Translations under genes and position numbers: made by a program
Assembly (NCBI GenBank): GCA_964036155.1
Contig: OZ038422.1
Coordinates: 16,763,201-16,827,200, forward strand
DNA from: Diploscapter coronatus
Lineage: Eukaryota; Nematoda; Chromadorea; Rhabditida; Rhabditidae
DNA: 64,000 nt
Direction of reading: 5' to 3'
The notes under the pieces: generated by a model
What the model was told of the DNA's origin: nothing
What the model saw: the letters and a program-made list of their open reading frames with translations, nothing else
Database searches by the model: none
Shown here: one piece after another, positions 1 through 10,836 of the stretch
How positions within the stretch are numbered: position 1 is the stretch's first letter
How the letters are laid out: each line of letters begins with the position of its first letter

Positions 1-1717
1 ATTATGATTATGAATACGATCCATTTTACTATTATGGATATTTATATATTTTGCCGATTATTACCATAATAGGCACTCTAGGTACACTTCTATCTTTCTT
101 CGTGTTTACAAGGAAGCAAATGAGGTTGTGTTCATAGTTTTGTTGTCAAAATTCAACGTATTTTCAGGACCTCATCATTAAACATCTATTTAGCGGCTTT
201 ATCATTGCATGATTTAGTATTTATTGACCTCGGCACGTTATATTTAGCGACTCGTGAATTGTGCCATATTCAGGTATTTAAAATTTATAATGCTATATTT
301 ATTGATATATCTTGATAGACATACAGTAGCAGATAAAGTTCTTGATTAATTCAATTCGAGGTAGATTTTTAGCTCAGCATTCGAAATGATCGAATTACGT
401 TGATATTTTGCCAACATGCAGTACTTACAAAACGAGGAAGAGGGTTAATGGAAGAATTTCGTTCGCTACTGTACTATTCTAAACACTCGAAATGATTTTA
501 TCGCACTTTTCAAAATTCTATTTCAAATTTAGGGTCGCTACCCAAAGAGTAAAATATGCCAATTCTACTGGTGGCACTATCCAACTTGTTTGGGAATCAT
601 GAATATCGTTCGAGTCAGCAGCATTTACATATGCGTTGCAGTGACGGTTGATCGGTACATCGCCGTGAAGTATCCGCTTCGCTACAAAGTATGGGGATCA
701 CCTAAGCGGGCTATAACCGTCTTGACATGCATCACGATCGCTTCTTTAATTTATAAGGCAAATTTTAGAATCTATTAAAATTTAATCGAATAAATCATCC
801 ATTTGGCTTCAGTTTCCGGTATTTTTCGAATTGACATGGGATCCCTGTGGCCGAAAAGTGTTATCAGAATTTGCTAAAAGTTATATCTATTTCTATGTCT
901 ACGATAACTATGTATACATTTTAACTAATTTGATCATCCCATGGTGAATATTTGTATTTAAGAAAATCATAATTTTAAAAATTTAGGGTGATCATGCTCA
1001 TTTTGAATATTAACGTGCTAAAGATAATTCGAAAAATCTACAGAAATCGAGAAATTACGAAAAATGCGAAAAATGAGGATGAAAAACATTTGAGGTAAAC
1101 ATTATTTTAGAAAAAAAATTGCATAACTTATGCAGTTTAGACGAATTACGCTCATGTCACTAACTCTAGTAACTAATTTTTTGGTATTCAACACCTTAGA
1201 AGCCTTCAAATTCTTGGATAGGCTTATCGGAGTAGAGGGTTTTAAATTCCCAGGTTGGGTTGACCCAGTATCAAACATTTTGCTGATTTTCAATAGGTTA
1301 GTATAAGATAAATTTATAAAGTGGCAATGTAGCCACTTCGAGCGAAATAGTTTGTGGAAAAAAATTAATTTCTCAATACTATTTCATTAAAAGTGTCTAC
1401 CTTTTAGTGGCTATGTGGGTATACTTTTACAAATTTTGTTATAAAATATCAACTTTTCTATATTTTTTATTTTAGTGCCTTTAACTTCGTCATATACGCG
1501 TTGTTCAACACGGTTTTTCGTCGCATGTTTTTCCAAATGCTCTACGGGTATAATCTCATGACAAATACGAAGGTAAACTAGCTAATTATCGGGAGAGAAA
1601 AATAATTCATTCAATTTTCAGGCTTCGAATAGTATACACCCAACTTTCATAACCGGGAATTTATCCGTTACGACTAAAGTTCCCACTCTACGAAGACATA
1701 CAAGAGATCAAATTTGA
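1..1717 (+). CDS. Class A (rhodopsin-type) neuropeptide GPCR, FMRFamide-receptor-like, 5' end missing
   Basis: Eight exons can be joined in one frame: 1-124, 168-273, 533-757, 813-943, 987-1094, 1141-1296, 1476-1572 and 1622-1717 (stop TGA). The window opens inside the extracellular N-terminus or TM1. TM2 contains NIYLAALSLHDLVFIDLGTL. TM3 ends with VDRYIAVKYPLRY, a classic DRY motif with the following intracellular loop. TM5 is around IIPWVIMLILNINVLK and TM6 around SLTLVTNFLVF. TM7 carries SAFNFVIYALF, an NPxxY variant of the NSxxNFxIY type common in FMRFamide/myosuppressin-like receptors. The cytoplasmic tail is short. Exon 3 seems to end in a GC donor (AAG|GCAAAT), which is the only way its frame continues. 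Receptor class is firm; the ligand is inference. Expected location is the plasma membrane, coupled to G proteins. Confidence 0.85.
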
Positions 1718-2925
1718 CTTATTAACTCTGCTATCCTTGATTTTTCTCATAAAATTGTTAGATTTAAGTCAATGTTGATATCATCCGCATGTATTATCAT
1801 TATTTGCAATGTCGAATTCCAGCTGATAAACACCAAAAATAATTATCCCTTCAAATGATACTCAATTCTTTCAAATGTGCAAATTATCTAGGTTTTAACT
1901 TATTGTGGTGAATGTACATGCGAGGCTATCAGGAACGAAGAAGAAAATTATATGAGAGATCAATGAAAATTGACCCCTTGGATTGATGGATCCAAACTGA
2001 TGACCGCATTTGAGATCCAGCGAAACAGGTTCAGTTATAAAAATGTTGATCCAATGAATAAGATTAATGAGCATTTCCAAGATTCAATCACCAGGAAAAC
2101 TTCCGAACAATTTCTTGTCTGAAAACGCAATATCATGTTCATTAACAAGCGAAAACAACGCTATAAGCCTGGGGCATCACATTTGCACGAAATTAAAATA
2201 GCATCGATATACGTAGTTTGATACAAATAGAAATGATAATTTCACTTTAAAAAATAAAAATAAATAATCTCTGCTTAGAACTACGGTTATCGATTTTTGT
2301 TCCTTCTCTCACCTGCATGTGTCCTGATTTTATCTGTATGATTGTTAATAAACATGAGATAGTGCGCAAACAAATATATTCTAAAAGTTGTCTTCGAAGC
2401 TTTCTTCAACTTCGAAATCTCACAGTTCAACTAGAATGAAAAATGCAACATTTATCAATTATCGGTTCAATTACGATCAATATGTGATGAAAGTAAAAAA
2501 TGAATGATCCTTCAATTGGCTTTGATGGCGGGAACATTGCTGTATTGTTTACGTACTTGTCCACGTTATGATTGAGCGTCTTGAGATCTTCTTCATTATC
2601 TTACCAGCCTTCTTCTAAAATCGTTATTTTAATTTTGGTTTGGTAATAGAAGTGCTTTTCTCTCCCAATAGCCTCGAAAAACACTATTGCTAATGTCTAG
2701 TGGCGCTTGCCCCGTTCTTTTATTGTGTTATGACGAGGACTATCACTTGTTGAGCTCTGACAACTGCCTTTTGTTTTCTTGTTTTACTGTGTGGATCCGA
2801 CACAACCGTCCCCATCTAACAACACTCGATAGTAGCGGAGGTTTATTCCAAAAGAGGGGTTGGTAGGCAGGGATCAGAAGCGAGATGAATGGGCTTTTAT
2901 TCATTTTGGTTATGGGATAATATGC
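1718..2925. other. Intergenic: downstream of the GPCR and downstream of secreted gene A
   Basis: No gene is supported here. From about 2360 the sequence is similar to 55230 onwards, the corresponding 3' region of secreted gene B. Around 2530-2610 it contains a degraded equivalent of B's last coding exon (see gene A). The rest is AT-rich without recognisable structure. Confidence 0.5.
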
Positions 2926-5295
2926 TCATTTCATATTACGGCATTGTTCGTTAATCGTAAGCCATTCTATTCTGAGTTTTTCTTTAAAAATATAAAATCT
3001 AACGTTGAGTTTATCCATCATAATCTTGATTTCCACAAAGTCCTCGGCAGTTAATCCAACGAAAACTTTAGAGATCTAAAATAGGGTGGCAATTATTAGG
3101 ACGAAGACTCAATTATATTTATCACAGCAGCATATTCGCGTCTGAATAAGGTATGGATCAAGTATGTCCTAAAAATATCAACTGAAGTTTACGGAAAAAG
3201 TTCATGAAAACAGTACAGAAAAGCGCGAGATGGGAATTTTTTGGACAGACCTGGTCTTAAGTTAGAAGAAACAAAATCAGCTGCAATAAAAAACTTACCT
3301 CTTCCTCAAGTTCGGCATCAGATTTCGCGATGTTCTCGAAGAAATTCTTTCCGAAGTTGCCCATTGCATTCAGGAAATTCTTTACCTAAATAAAATTCCG
3401 AGCTCAAGTCAGGTAATTTTGTTATAACTTACTCTTGGACTAGCTTTATCGTAGATTTCTTTAGTGAAGAAGTCGACGAATTTGCCCATCGCTTTGACTT
3501 TCGCTTCGATTTTTCCCTCAAATTTTTATTTTAAATTTTATATCATTTATGTGAGTATGTTTTCTTTGAGCTTGAAGATTTCTATGTTATTTTTCTTCTA
3601 GTTTTGAAATAATAAGATAAATATTCTGAAAAGTATACTAATTTTATCTTTGCCAAAAAAGTATTTGAATTCATACATCTTCGTCCATGAATCCTTTCTT
3701 GTGTTCCTTAGCGATGGCCTTCAGAGCAGTTACCTTATCGGCGTCAGACTTGGATTTGTCGAACATGATACCAAATACCTGAAAAATTTAGATCTTCAGA
3801 TAAATTAAGATGAAAAATAATGCTATCCCTTTATTCTACATCCACGTTTATTCCCAAATTTCACAGGAGTTTGTAGAGAAGCTGGGAATAGAATACGGGA
3901 GGACGATATTGATCAATATTTCGAAAAATAAATCTTAGAAAAGCTACCTTCTTGACGCCATCGATTTCTTTGTCCGATAATTTTCCCTTGATTGCGGCTC
4001 CGACCTCTTTTAACATTGCTCTGAAGTAACCAACTGAAATCTTTAGGTTAATCTTCTGAACAACTTTAGATGTTAGGTAATTTATCCCATTAATAAATAC
4101 TATATTTTCAACAAAAAAAAATTCTGCCTAGCTATAGAGGTAAGTGCTCAGTTTGTAAAAATAATCGGTATCCTCTAAAATTGTTACCCAATGGAACGAG
4201 GTTTGGATCCACGGCTGGTCTCGATTGGATGCCGATAATGCAAAGAGCAGCGACAGCCAAGAATAGGGTAGTTTTGAGCATCGTTTCTGAAAGTTTAAAA
4301 ATGGGATTATTAAATTTGGAAGTCTTGAGATCTCAAATACCCGACAAATCAGATAGCGATATAAGTATCAGTTCAAATGTTGATGAATCATGAATTATGA
4401 AATCAAATTATCAATCTGAAATTTAAGAATTCTAAATCGATTTTGGAATATTAAAATGTGCAAACGATCTGGGCATTTGAGCAGAAATTTTGAGTTTATA
4501 CTGAATAATTTGAGATCAATGAAGCAAGATCATTCAAATGAAATTATAAAACCTTAAAGATAAATGACCATCTACTTTCGACTTTACACAAATGTGTCCT
4601 GCAAAAATGATTCAAGTCTGGGATTATCGGAGTGAGTTCAAGTGATAAAAATGTCGATTCAATTTACGGATTAATGAGAATCTTAGAAATTCGATTAACC
4701 GATAAGTTGGAGCAATTTTTCACTGAAAGTAAAATCATAAAGTTAAATTCAAAAGTTTATTTTTACAAAAAAAAATCTTAGCTTTCAAATTTAGAACTCT
4801 AATAACATTCATCCTACTCTAGCAATAGCTGAAATCGAAATGAAATAATAACTTAAAGAAAAAATGGATCGAATATTTTATTTAACGTTTATTTTCATAA
4901 ATCATAATAGAATTTCTAATTAAAAATTTTCATCACTTATCATTAATCTTGGTTTCTGGAATTACTTATTTTTAATCACGCGCATATGTAGTTCGATAAA
5001 TAAAAGATAGATGAACAAATTATAGCTGCTCATGATATTTCGTTGGGATTTTATTGTGTAACATTTATTAGTACGGAAAATATGGAATCTTCCTCCTGAT
5101 TTTTAAATAACAAAAAGTGCATATTTTAATATTGGATTTAGCCAGTTTTGATAGTCCAATAATCCAAAGGAATAGTAATTTTCATGATTTATTCCCGTTG
5201 CACAATTAATAAAATTTCGTTTGATTTATTGCATACGATAAATATTACACAAGTAGTAAAGTCTGGATAAAATTGACTTAGTTTGTGATAAAACT
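2360..5295. repeat. Copy 1 of a local segmental duplication (partner about 55230-58790)
   Basis: The whole gene A region, including introns and flanks, is recognisably related to the gene B region. Downstream, both copies share a block containing AAATGAATGATCCTTCAATT. Upstream, both share a block containing AAAGTCTGGATAAAATTGAC (5258 here, 58757 in the partner). The part between about 4400 and 5255 has no clear counterpart in copy 2, where different sequence (58440-58750) lies at that place. The repeat is diverged and interrupted in copy 2 by a mariner element. Confidence 0.8.
2926..4281 (-). CDS. Secreted alpha-helical protein, copy A (FAR-like or DUF148-like), 3' end doubtful
   Basis: Exons on the minus strand: 4281-4188, 4033-3948, 3778-3677, 3516-3433, 3385-3299 and 3075-3004, the last running on to a TGA at 2926 if intron 6 is not removed. 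Residues 1-20 are a clear signal peptide (MLKTTLFLAVAALCIIGIQS). The mature part is rich in Lys, Asp and Glu, has no cysteine and should be all helix. Length and helix pattern recall nematode fatty-acid/retinol-binding (FAR) or DUF148/SXP proteins, but no diagnostic motif settles it. Copy B has a further exon beginning at an AG|GAT acceptor. At that place here the AG reads AA, and the exon has lost a base, so copy A either reads through to 200 residues or is losing its C-terminus. The first ATG lies 5 bases after TTTCAG. Confidence 0.75.
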
Positions 5296-5808
5296 GTCAC
5301 AATTCGCGACCTTTTATTTTCTTTTTTCTTCGAGAATGTTTTAGTTTAAATTCTTTTATCACCACTCACCTTTTTCCGAGAAAAGTGAGCTATCCTTGCG
5401 GCTCAAGGATTGCGCGAATTTATATTTTATATTGATTTTTTCTTTTGTTGTAAATAAAAGGTTTAATTGCCTAAGTTTGAGAATGACCGACGTCAACTAC
5501 TGCCCTAATCTAACTATCCGCTTACTTGGTCATCACACACTTGCACACAAACTAACGACCCATTTTCATTTGCTAAGATTTTGGTTTTTGCTGACATTCA
5601 CTCTTAGCTGAACTGACCTTCCAGACAGTTCGAAGTTCAGTTCGTACAACCCTAATTAAAGGAATATCTATTTCAGTTGCAATTATCCCTTATCACTTTT
5701 GAATGTCTTCGAGAGTTGTCTGTATCACGTGCATTGGAATTAAATTATTGTTTCACATTTTATTGAATCACATTTCTGTATGAAGTCTGAGATTATTGTA
5801 ATCAAGCT
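4282..5808. other. Intergenic: upstream of secreted gene A
   Basis: Contains the likely promoter of gene A (minus strand) and the tail of the segmental duplication (to about 5295). Around 5575-5610 lies one end of a dispersed repeat, with TGACATTCACTCTTAG, also seen at 7800, 59400 and 63000. No coding region is supported. Confidence 0.5.
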
Positions 5809-7061
5809 TTATTTTATGTAAATTTTTCCGACTTCTCGCCATTTATTCGTTTGTGGGTCGTATTCCTCGATTGAATTACAATTTCCATAGGGAAATGTTT
5901 GTAATCTAAGTTAACAAATATTTCGTATAAAGATATGGAAAGTCTCAGCTCACTCCCCTCCGATTGCGTACAATTTTCCGTTAGCGACAATGAGCGAATG
6001 ATCCTTTCTAGCATAATTCATATCAGCGATTTGAGAAATTCGACTGGCAACTGGAGCTGAGGGATCGAAACACAAACAGGATTTGAATATACCATAACTA
6101 AATATATAATGATGCATTATTTATCATACAAAATTAACGACTAGTATCCTCCAGTTATGTAAATTCTTCCATCCAATGATGCAACTTCGAAAGAACCTCG
6201 TATTTCTGGAATCTTTCCAGTTTCAATCCATTCCCGTTCATCGTCTGATAACCGATATATCATTTTACTATGATGTCCATCGATAACTGAATATCCATGA
6301 TTACAATAATGAATATGCCATAATGTGACCGTATAAAATTCCATCGCATGTTATTGTATGAACACATTCAATTGGAACAGGAAAAGCAGGTCCTGTTTGC
6401 CATTGTCCATTTACCAAAACCTGAATAAATTATTTCATGTACTTTCATTCGATCTTCTTACATCAACTCGATTCGTATCTTTCCTTGTTTTAGGATCCAA
6501 TCCACCCAAATAATAGATTTTGTCTTTGAAATAGGCCACAGATGCACCATTACGCCATTCAGGAGGATCTGGACCTGTAACATTCTTTGAATCGATCATT
6601 CATGGATTTGTTGATGAGACCTCTTGAAATTTGTCCAGTATTCAAGTAATATATTTCAAAGATTTTTTTTACAGCGTCCAATGCAAAAAGCTAAAATTAT
6701 AAAATTGGCGATGATAAATAAAATAATCTACTTTATCTTTTGTAGTTGCTACTTTATATGCGAATATATAATTAGTAAATTTAGTGATCTGCTTAACAGA
6801 ATTCGTATGCGGATCAAACAGACAAATTCTTCCTTCCCAAATTTCGCCGTTTGTATAAGGCACTAAATGCTAAAATTTATTTTCAAGAATATAACAGAAT
6901 ATTTTCCTACGATAGAATAAAATTCTCTCGAGCACTATCGGCAGATATTTATTGATTATTTGCATCATCCGCTTGTTAGTCCAGACCAATTGTCTCAGAT
7001 CTTTGAATTCAGAATATTCGCAGATCAACAATATAATTTCGACTGGTAACTTGGCTAACAT
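5809..7061 (-). CDS. F-box and kelch-repeat protein, copy 1
   Basis: The first exon encodes an N-terminal F-box (LPVEIILLICEYSEFKDLRQ) starting at the ATG at 7061, 13 bases after a TTTAG splice site. Later exons read in one frame through kelch blades: GPDPPEWRNGASVAYFKDKI with YYLGGL, RIYITGGY, DHSLIVANGKLYAIGGE and finally YDPQTNKWREVGKIYIK then TAA at 5809. The GG pairs and spaced Y and W are the usual kelch signature. F-box/kelch proteins are substrate receptors of SCF ubiquitin ligases: the F-box binds Skp1 and the propeller binds substrate. The join between exons 1 and 2 is unsure; a GTGCTC donor near 6940 keeps the frame. About five blades are visible. A diverged paralogue lies at 63043-64000. 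Confidence 0.75.
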
Positions 7062-7979
7062 CTTTGTTAAGAGACCTAAACAATAAATATAGTAATAGTA
7101 AAAGAGTATTGACTGAATGAGAAAGTCTGCAATTAATGAGTTTGAAATTGATTATTAATAAAGGAGAACGAAACTACTAAATTGATGCTTCGCAATTTTT
7201 ATCAGACTAAATCGATTCCTAAACATGGTTTATCATTTAAGAATCCTAAAACTTGAAGATAGATGCTGAAATAAAACTATCCATGCATTTACTCGTCGGT
7301 TATAAACGACACAAATGAACACCTCGTATCATCAAGTATTTTCCATGATTACTAATGTTATTATATCGTTTCTTATTACTGAAAACCTATTGAATTCAAA
7401 ATGAGCTATTTGGAAGATAAGAGATTGTTCATAACGTTCATTCGCACTGACGATACATAGTCTGATAGCAACCGAGTTATTGAAAGTTGAGTTTTTTTTT
7501 TTTCGATATTCGGTTTAGCACGGAATATTTTTAAAATATTAATAACATCAATTTTGGATGAATTCATCAAAATATCACTGTTGAATATATAACAAGAAGA
7601 TTATTTTATGATAGTTGTAAATATATGTAACCACCACAAATCACTTGATTAGATGTTTCATCTGACATACACATATATGCCTACCATGTATGAAAGATAA
7701 TCGACAGAAGTAATTAGTCAGTGCTAAAACCTCCAAATGTGCTCCATTGCTAACCCAACAATATATGTGGAAATCAGCCCGATTTGCACTCTTTTTTATA
7801 CCGACTTTGGTTTCTACTGACATTTACTCTTAAACTAATAAATGAATAGTTCAAAAGTTAAAGAAATTTTCATAACCATGCATGCTCTAACATTTTCGTC
7901 TTTTCACTACTTGTCTTTCAGGTAAAACCACGAATAATAATATCATTTATGCTCTGTGAGTTTCTCCTTGCTAATACAT

Positions 7980-8048
7980 TACAAAAAAGGAGGCGTAGCG
8001 TTATTCACCAAAATCTTTGGTGAATAACGCTCGCCCTCCTACAAAAAA
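7980..8048. mobile_element. 51-bp near-perfect hairpin flanked by a 9-bp direct repeat (tiny MITE)
   Basis: Bases 7989-8039 form an inverted repeat, GGAGG...CCTCC, with arms sharing AGCGTTATTCACCAAA and a loop of only a few bases. It is flanked on both sides by TACAAAAAA (7980-7988 and 8040-8048), which looks like a 9-bp target-site duplication. It has no coding capacity. Confidence 0.65.
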
Positions 8049-9650
8049 TACTGTCTAATGAAAAGCAGAGTACATTATTTCAAGTGTTGTCCATTCCATT
8101 ATTCGATGAAACAGCAAAATGCACGAATGAGGAGTAGAGAGCAAAAATCAATAACCGTAATCCTTTGGATATCGATTTTTAAATTTAATTTATAATTTTT
8201 CTAAGTTCCGTTAGTTAGTTTCAATATATGGCATGTTCATGAAATTTCTAGTGCTCTGCAATGAAGATACACAAATTAGAGGCGTTGTTTCCTATTGAAC
8301 TTCAAATGATTCGGCTAAAGGCTCAAATCAATTCGCATGGACTAAAATAGTGCAAAATTGCCTAGCACCCTAAGGAAGATACCGCAGGATCAATTCTAAT
8401 TTTTTCCCATGCCTGCATAATCTAGTATGATTTTTAACAAGCGCCTATAGCTTGTTGTATTTAGCAATTGTCAGTTAGCAGCTTCATTGGAGCTTTTCAT
8501 GTTCTTCTTGTGCTTTTCCTGCCCGTTTGCCTGATTGTTTGCCTAAGGCAGTGCACTGCAGTCAGTGCACAGTTCTTCTTCTCTCTTCACTCACTTCACT
8601 GCTCTTTGCCTCTGCAATTCACATTTCCATTCAACCATCCACAATCAGCCATTCAATCCAATAGATAACACAGGTCAACTCATCTTCTGTCATTTCACAT
8701 TTCTATGATCCTGTCCTCCTTCAAGTACATTCAACTTCATCCAGAAAGAAAAAAAACAACTCGAGAACTATCAGCTCCATTATACCTTTCCATTGTTGAT
8801 TTTATCCAACTGCTTTGCCTGCGCTACACTACGCGAATGTCCTTATCAATTCCTAACTTTCCAATTTCAATCACGATTTTTCGCATATCAGCGATAAGGA
8901 ATGTGCAAATATGAAATCATTCCGATTGCAATTCCATTCTCACAAATTTATCATCAAAGTTTTCCTTTTTTCAACGAATCAGAAAACAAAATGTCTGTCC
9001 TCTATCGACATTGCTTAAATTTTTCTCCCTAATTTGGCCAAAATAAATCGGATGCGATTATTTTATGGATCTTTGTCTGACTGCCAAATACAGTTCGCAG
9101 CTGTTCACATATTATGATGGAATTTTTTTAGATTTAATCATAGCCATCATCTCTAAAAATATGTGACTCTGCAGAAATACATTCATTTTTTCCTTAAAGT
9201 CTAAAACAAATCTTCATGTTAGTTGAAATTTCTTGAAAAAATCGATTATGTAGTTATAGTATGGTGATGATATTATTATTATTTCGTCTACTCGCTCGAA
9301 CAATACTTGAGATGTGCGAGAGTTGTGTAGTTTTCTGGAGAATGAGTTGTGCAACCTGTTGAACTGCTTGTATTTATTCTTCTCCCCTTTTATTCCATGT
9401 TGTCCTTCTCTGCTTCAGCCCTCCAACTTCGTCTCTTCTATGCACACAAACGCATTCGCATTCCTATTCCCATTCGGTCGATAGCCGCCAGCCCACTGCG
9501 AGAATCGATTTTCCCGTTTGATTCCTTTGCTGGATCGTCTTTGTCTTTGCTGCTCTTATCATATCACTGCTCTGAGCTTTGCATTTCATGCTTTTTTTTT
9601 CTTTAATTCTCATTGCACATTTAAACATATTGTAGTTTAACGGCAACACC

Positions 9651-9714
9651 TATATGACGGAGGACTTGATTAGGAGACACTCCATCGGTTTTTTGAAATG
9701 CCCTCCGTCATATA
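9651..9714. mobile_element. 60-bp miniature element flanked by TA, 11-bp terminal repeats
   Basis: TATGACGGAGG at 9653-9663 is matched in reverse complement by CCTCCGTCATA at 9702-9712, with TA on each side. That is the pattern of a Tc1/mariner-mobilised miniature element. The interior is unrelated sequence with no reading frame. Confidence 0.45.
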
Positions 9715-10279
9715 GTAACTCCCTAGGTTAGCTGCTTCATTCTTCGTGAAGTTAGGTTTGAAATTTTCAATATTGAAAACCATTAATGATTGTTCTACAA
9801 ACGCATAATTTATCTTATTGAGTTTTTTCTCTTCGATTTTCTGAATCCAAGATTTGAAAATGCTCTCGTCGAAATAATTTAATCTGCCATTGTTTTATTT
9901 TGTTTGGATAGTCTTATCTTATTCATCAGAAGAATGTAACGCTTAGTCATTCACTCAGTTACGTTTCAATTCGAAGTCAATTTGTTGATTGAGCACTGCC
10001 TTTCCCACATAGCCAATTCCTATTATGTCACATGCATTTGCTGCTCGCCACAGATAACAAAACTCGTCGTCATTAAGCAAAATTTTTATGTGTGATAAGA
10101 TGTTTTTATTCTTTAGAGAGCAATATTCTTTCATTTAATATCCATTAAGTAATCGAGCTTTTCCTAATGCAACCTATTGTCACCAAAGATACAACTTCTT
10201 CTGCATTCTATTGTTCTCATTTTAAGCTGGATTTACGTGAATTGATATCGTCGTTTTCAGGCAACATTCGTAGAATTTC

Positions 10280-10744
10280 CTAATGCAAGAATATGCATTT
10301 CGTATTGCAGAAATTCATCATTCTCCTCGGTAGCACTCCTTCACTATTTGCTACAATTTGGCTCAAAATCAACCCATTCAACGATTGATCGCTGATGACA
10401 TTCGAGCAGTCCATGATGCGACGTAAATACAATTTCCAATTTCTAACATAATAAACTGTCCGGGATTCCGAAATCATGACATTTTTAATCCCTATTTCGA
10501 TATGGGTCGTCGAAAATTCAGTTTCGATTGCAGGGTCACAAGAATTCTCAGTTTCGAATCTGAATTTTTCAAAATTGAAATTCCAAGCATCCCCGATGGA
10601 AAAATAATGACGATAACAGGTGAAAACGAAAAATAGCGGCCCTTCTTCAAGTATTTTGTTGAGTGAATGCAATAGGCCGCTGGCTAATCTGCATCCTATG
10701 AATAGCGCGTAAGGAAGGAACAAATTGTCGATTCTCAATTCCAC
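10280..10744 (-). CDS. Uninterrupted reading frame, hypothetical 154-residue protein
   Basis: A single-exon frame of 154 codons, long for DNA this AT-rich. The predicted product starts MELRIDNLFLPYALF and contains scattered cysteines but no signal peptide, repeat or motif I recognise. It lies antisense to, and just upstream of, the first coding exon of the FAM102-like gene (10837). There are no supporting neighbours or paralogues in the window. It could be a chance frame. Confidence 0.2.
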   Translation of the reverse strand: MELRIDNLFLPYALFIGCRLASGLLHSLNKILEEGPLFFVFTCYRHYFSIGDAWNFNFEKFRFETENSCDPAIETEFSTTHIEIGIKNVMISESRTVYYVRNWKLYLRRIMDCSNVISDQSLNGLILSQIVANSEGVLPRRMMNFCNTKCIFLH

Positions 10745-10836
10745 TTCACCTGCTGCATTTTTCGGTATTTTCCAAAATATATTGATCTAGCTGTTCAGGA
10801 ACGTATTTTCTGATCTGTTGGCTATGGCACCATAGA

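Larger units (their letters stand above)
7062..10836. other. Long intergenic region upstream of the FAM102 gene, with small inverted-repeat elements
   Basis: No conserved gene is visible. It holds a dispersed-repeat copy (about 7755-7835), a 51-bp hairpin with a 9-bp direct repeat (7980-8048), pyrimidine-rich stretches (8470-8660 and 9360-9600), a 60-bp TA-flanked inverted-repeat element (9653-9712) and one uninterrupted minus-strand reading frame (10280-10744, listed separately). Some of the pyrimidine-rich DNA may be promoter or 5' leader of the plus-strand gene that follows. Confidence 0.5.

Noticed and set aside
355..385. Stretch resembling a tRNA D-arm (TTAGCTCAG)
   Set aside because: No acceptor stem or T-arm can be paired around it, and it lies in a GPCR intron.
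8468..9606. Short plus-strand frames rich in Ser, Phe and Leu
   Set aside because: Pyrimidine-rich non-coding sequence; no splice sites or domain support.
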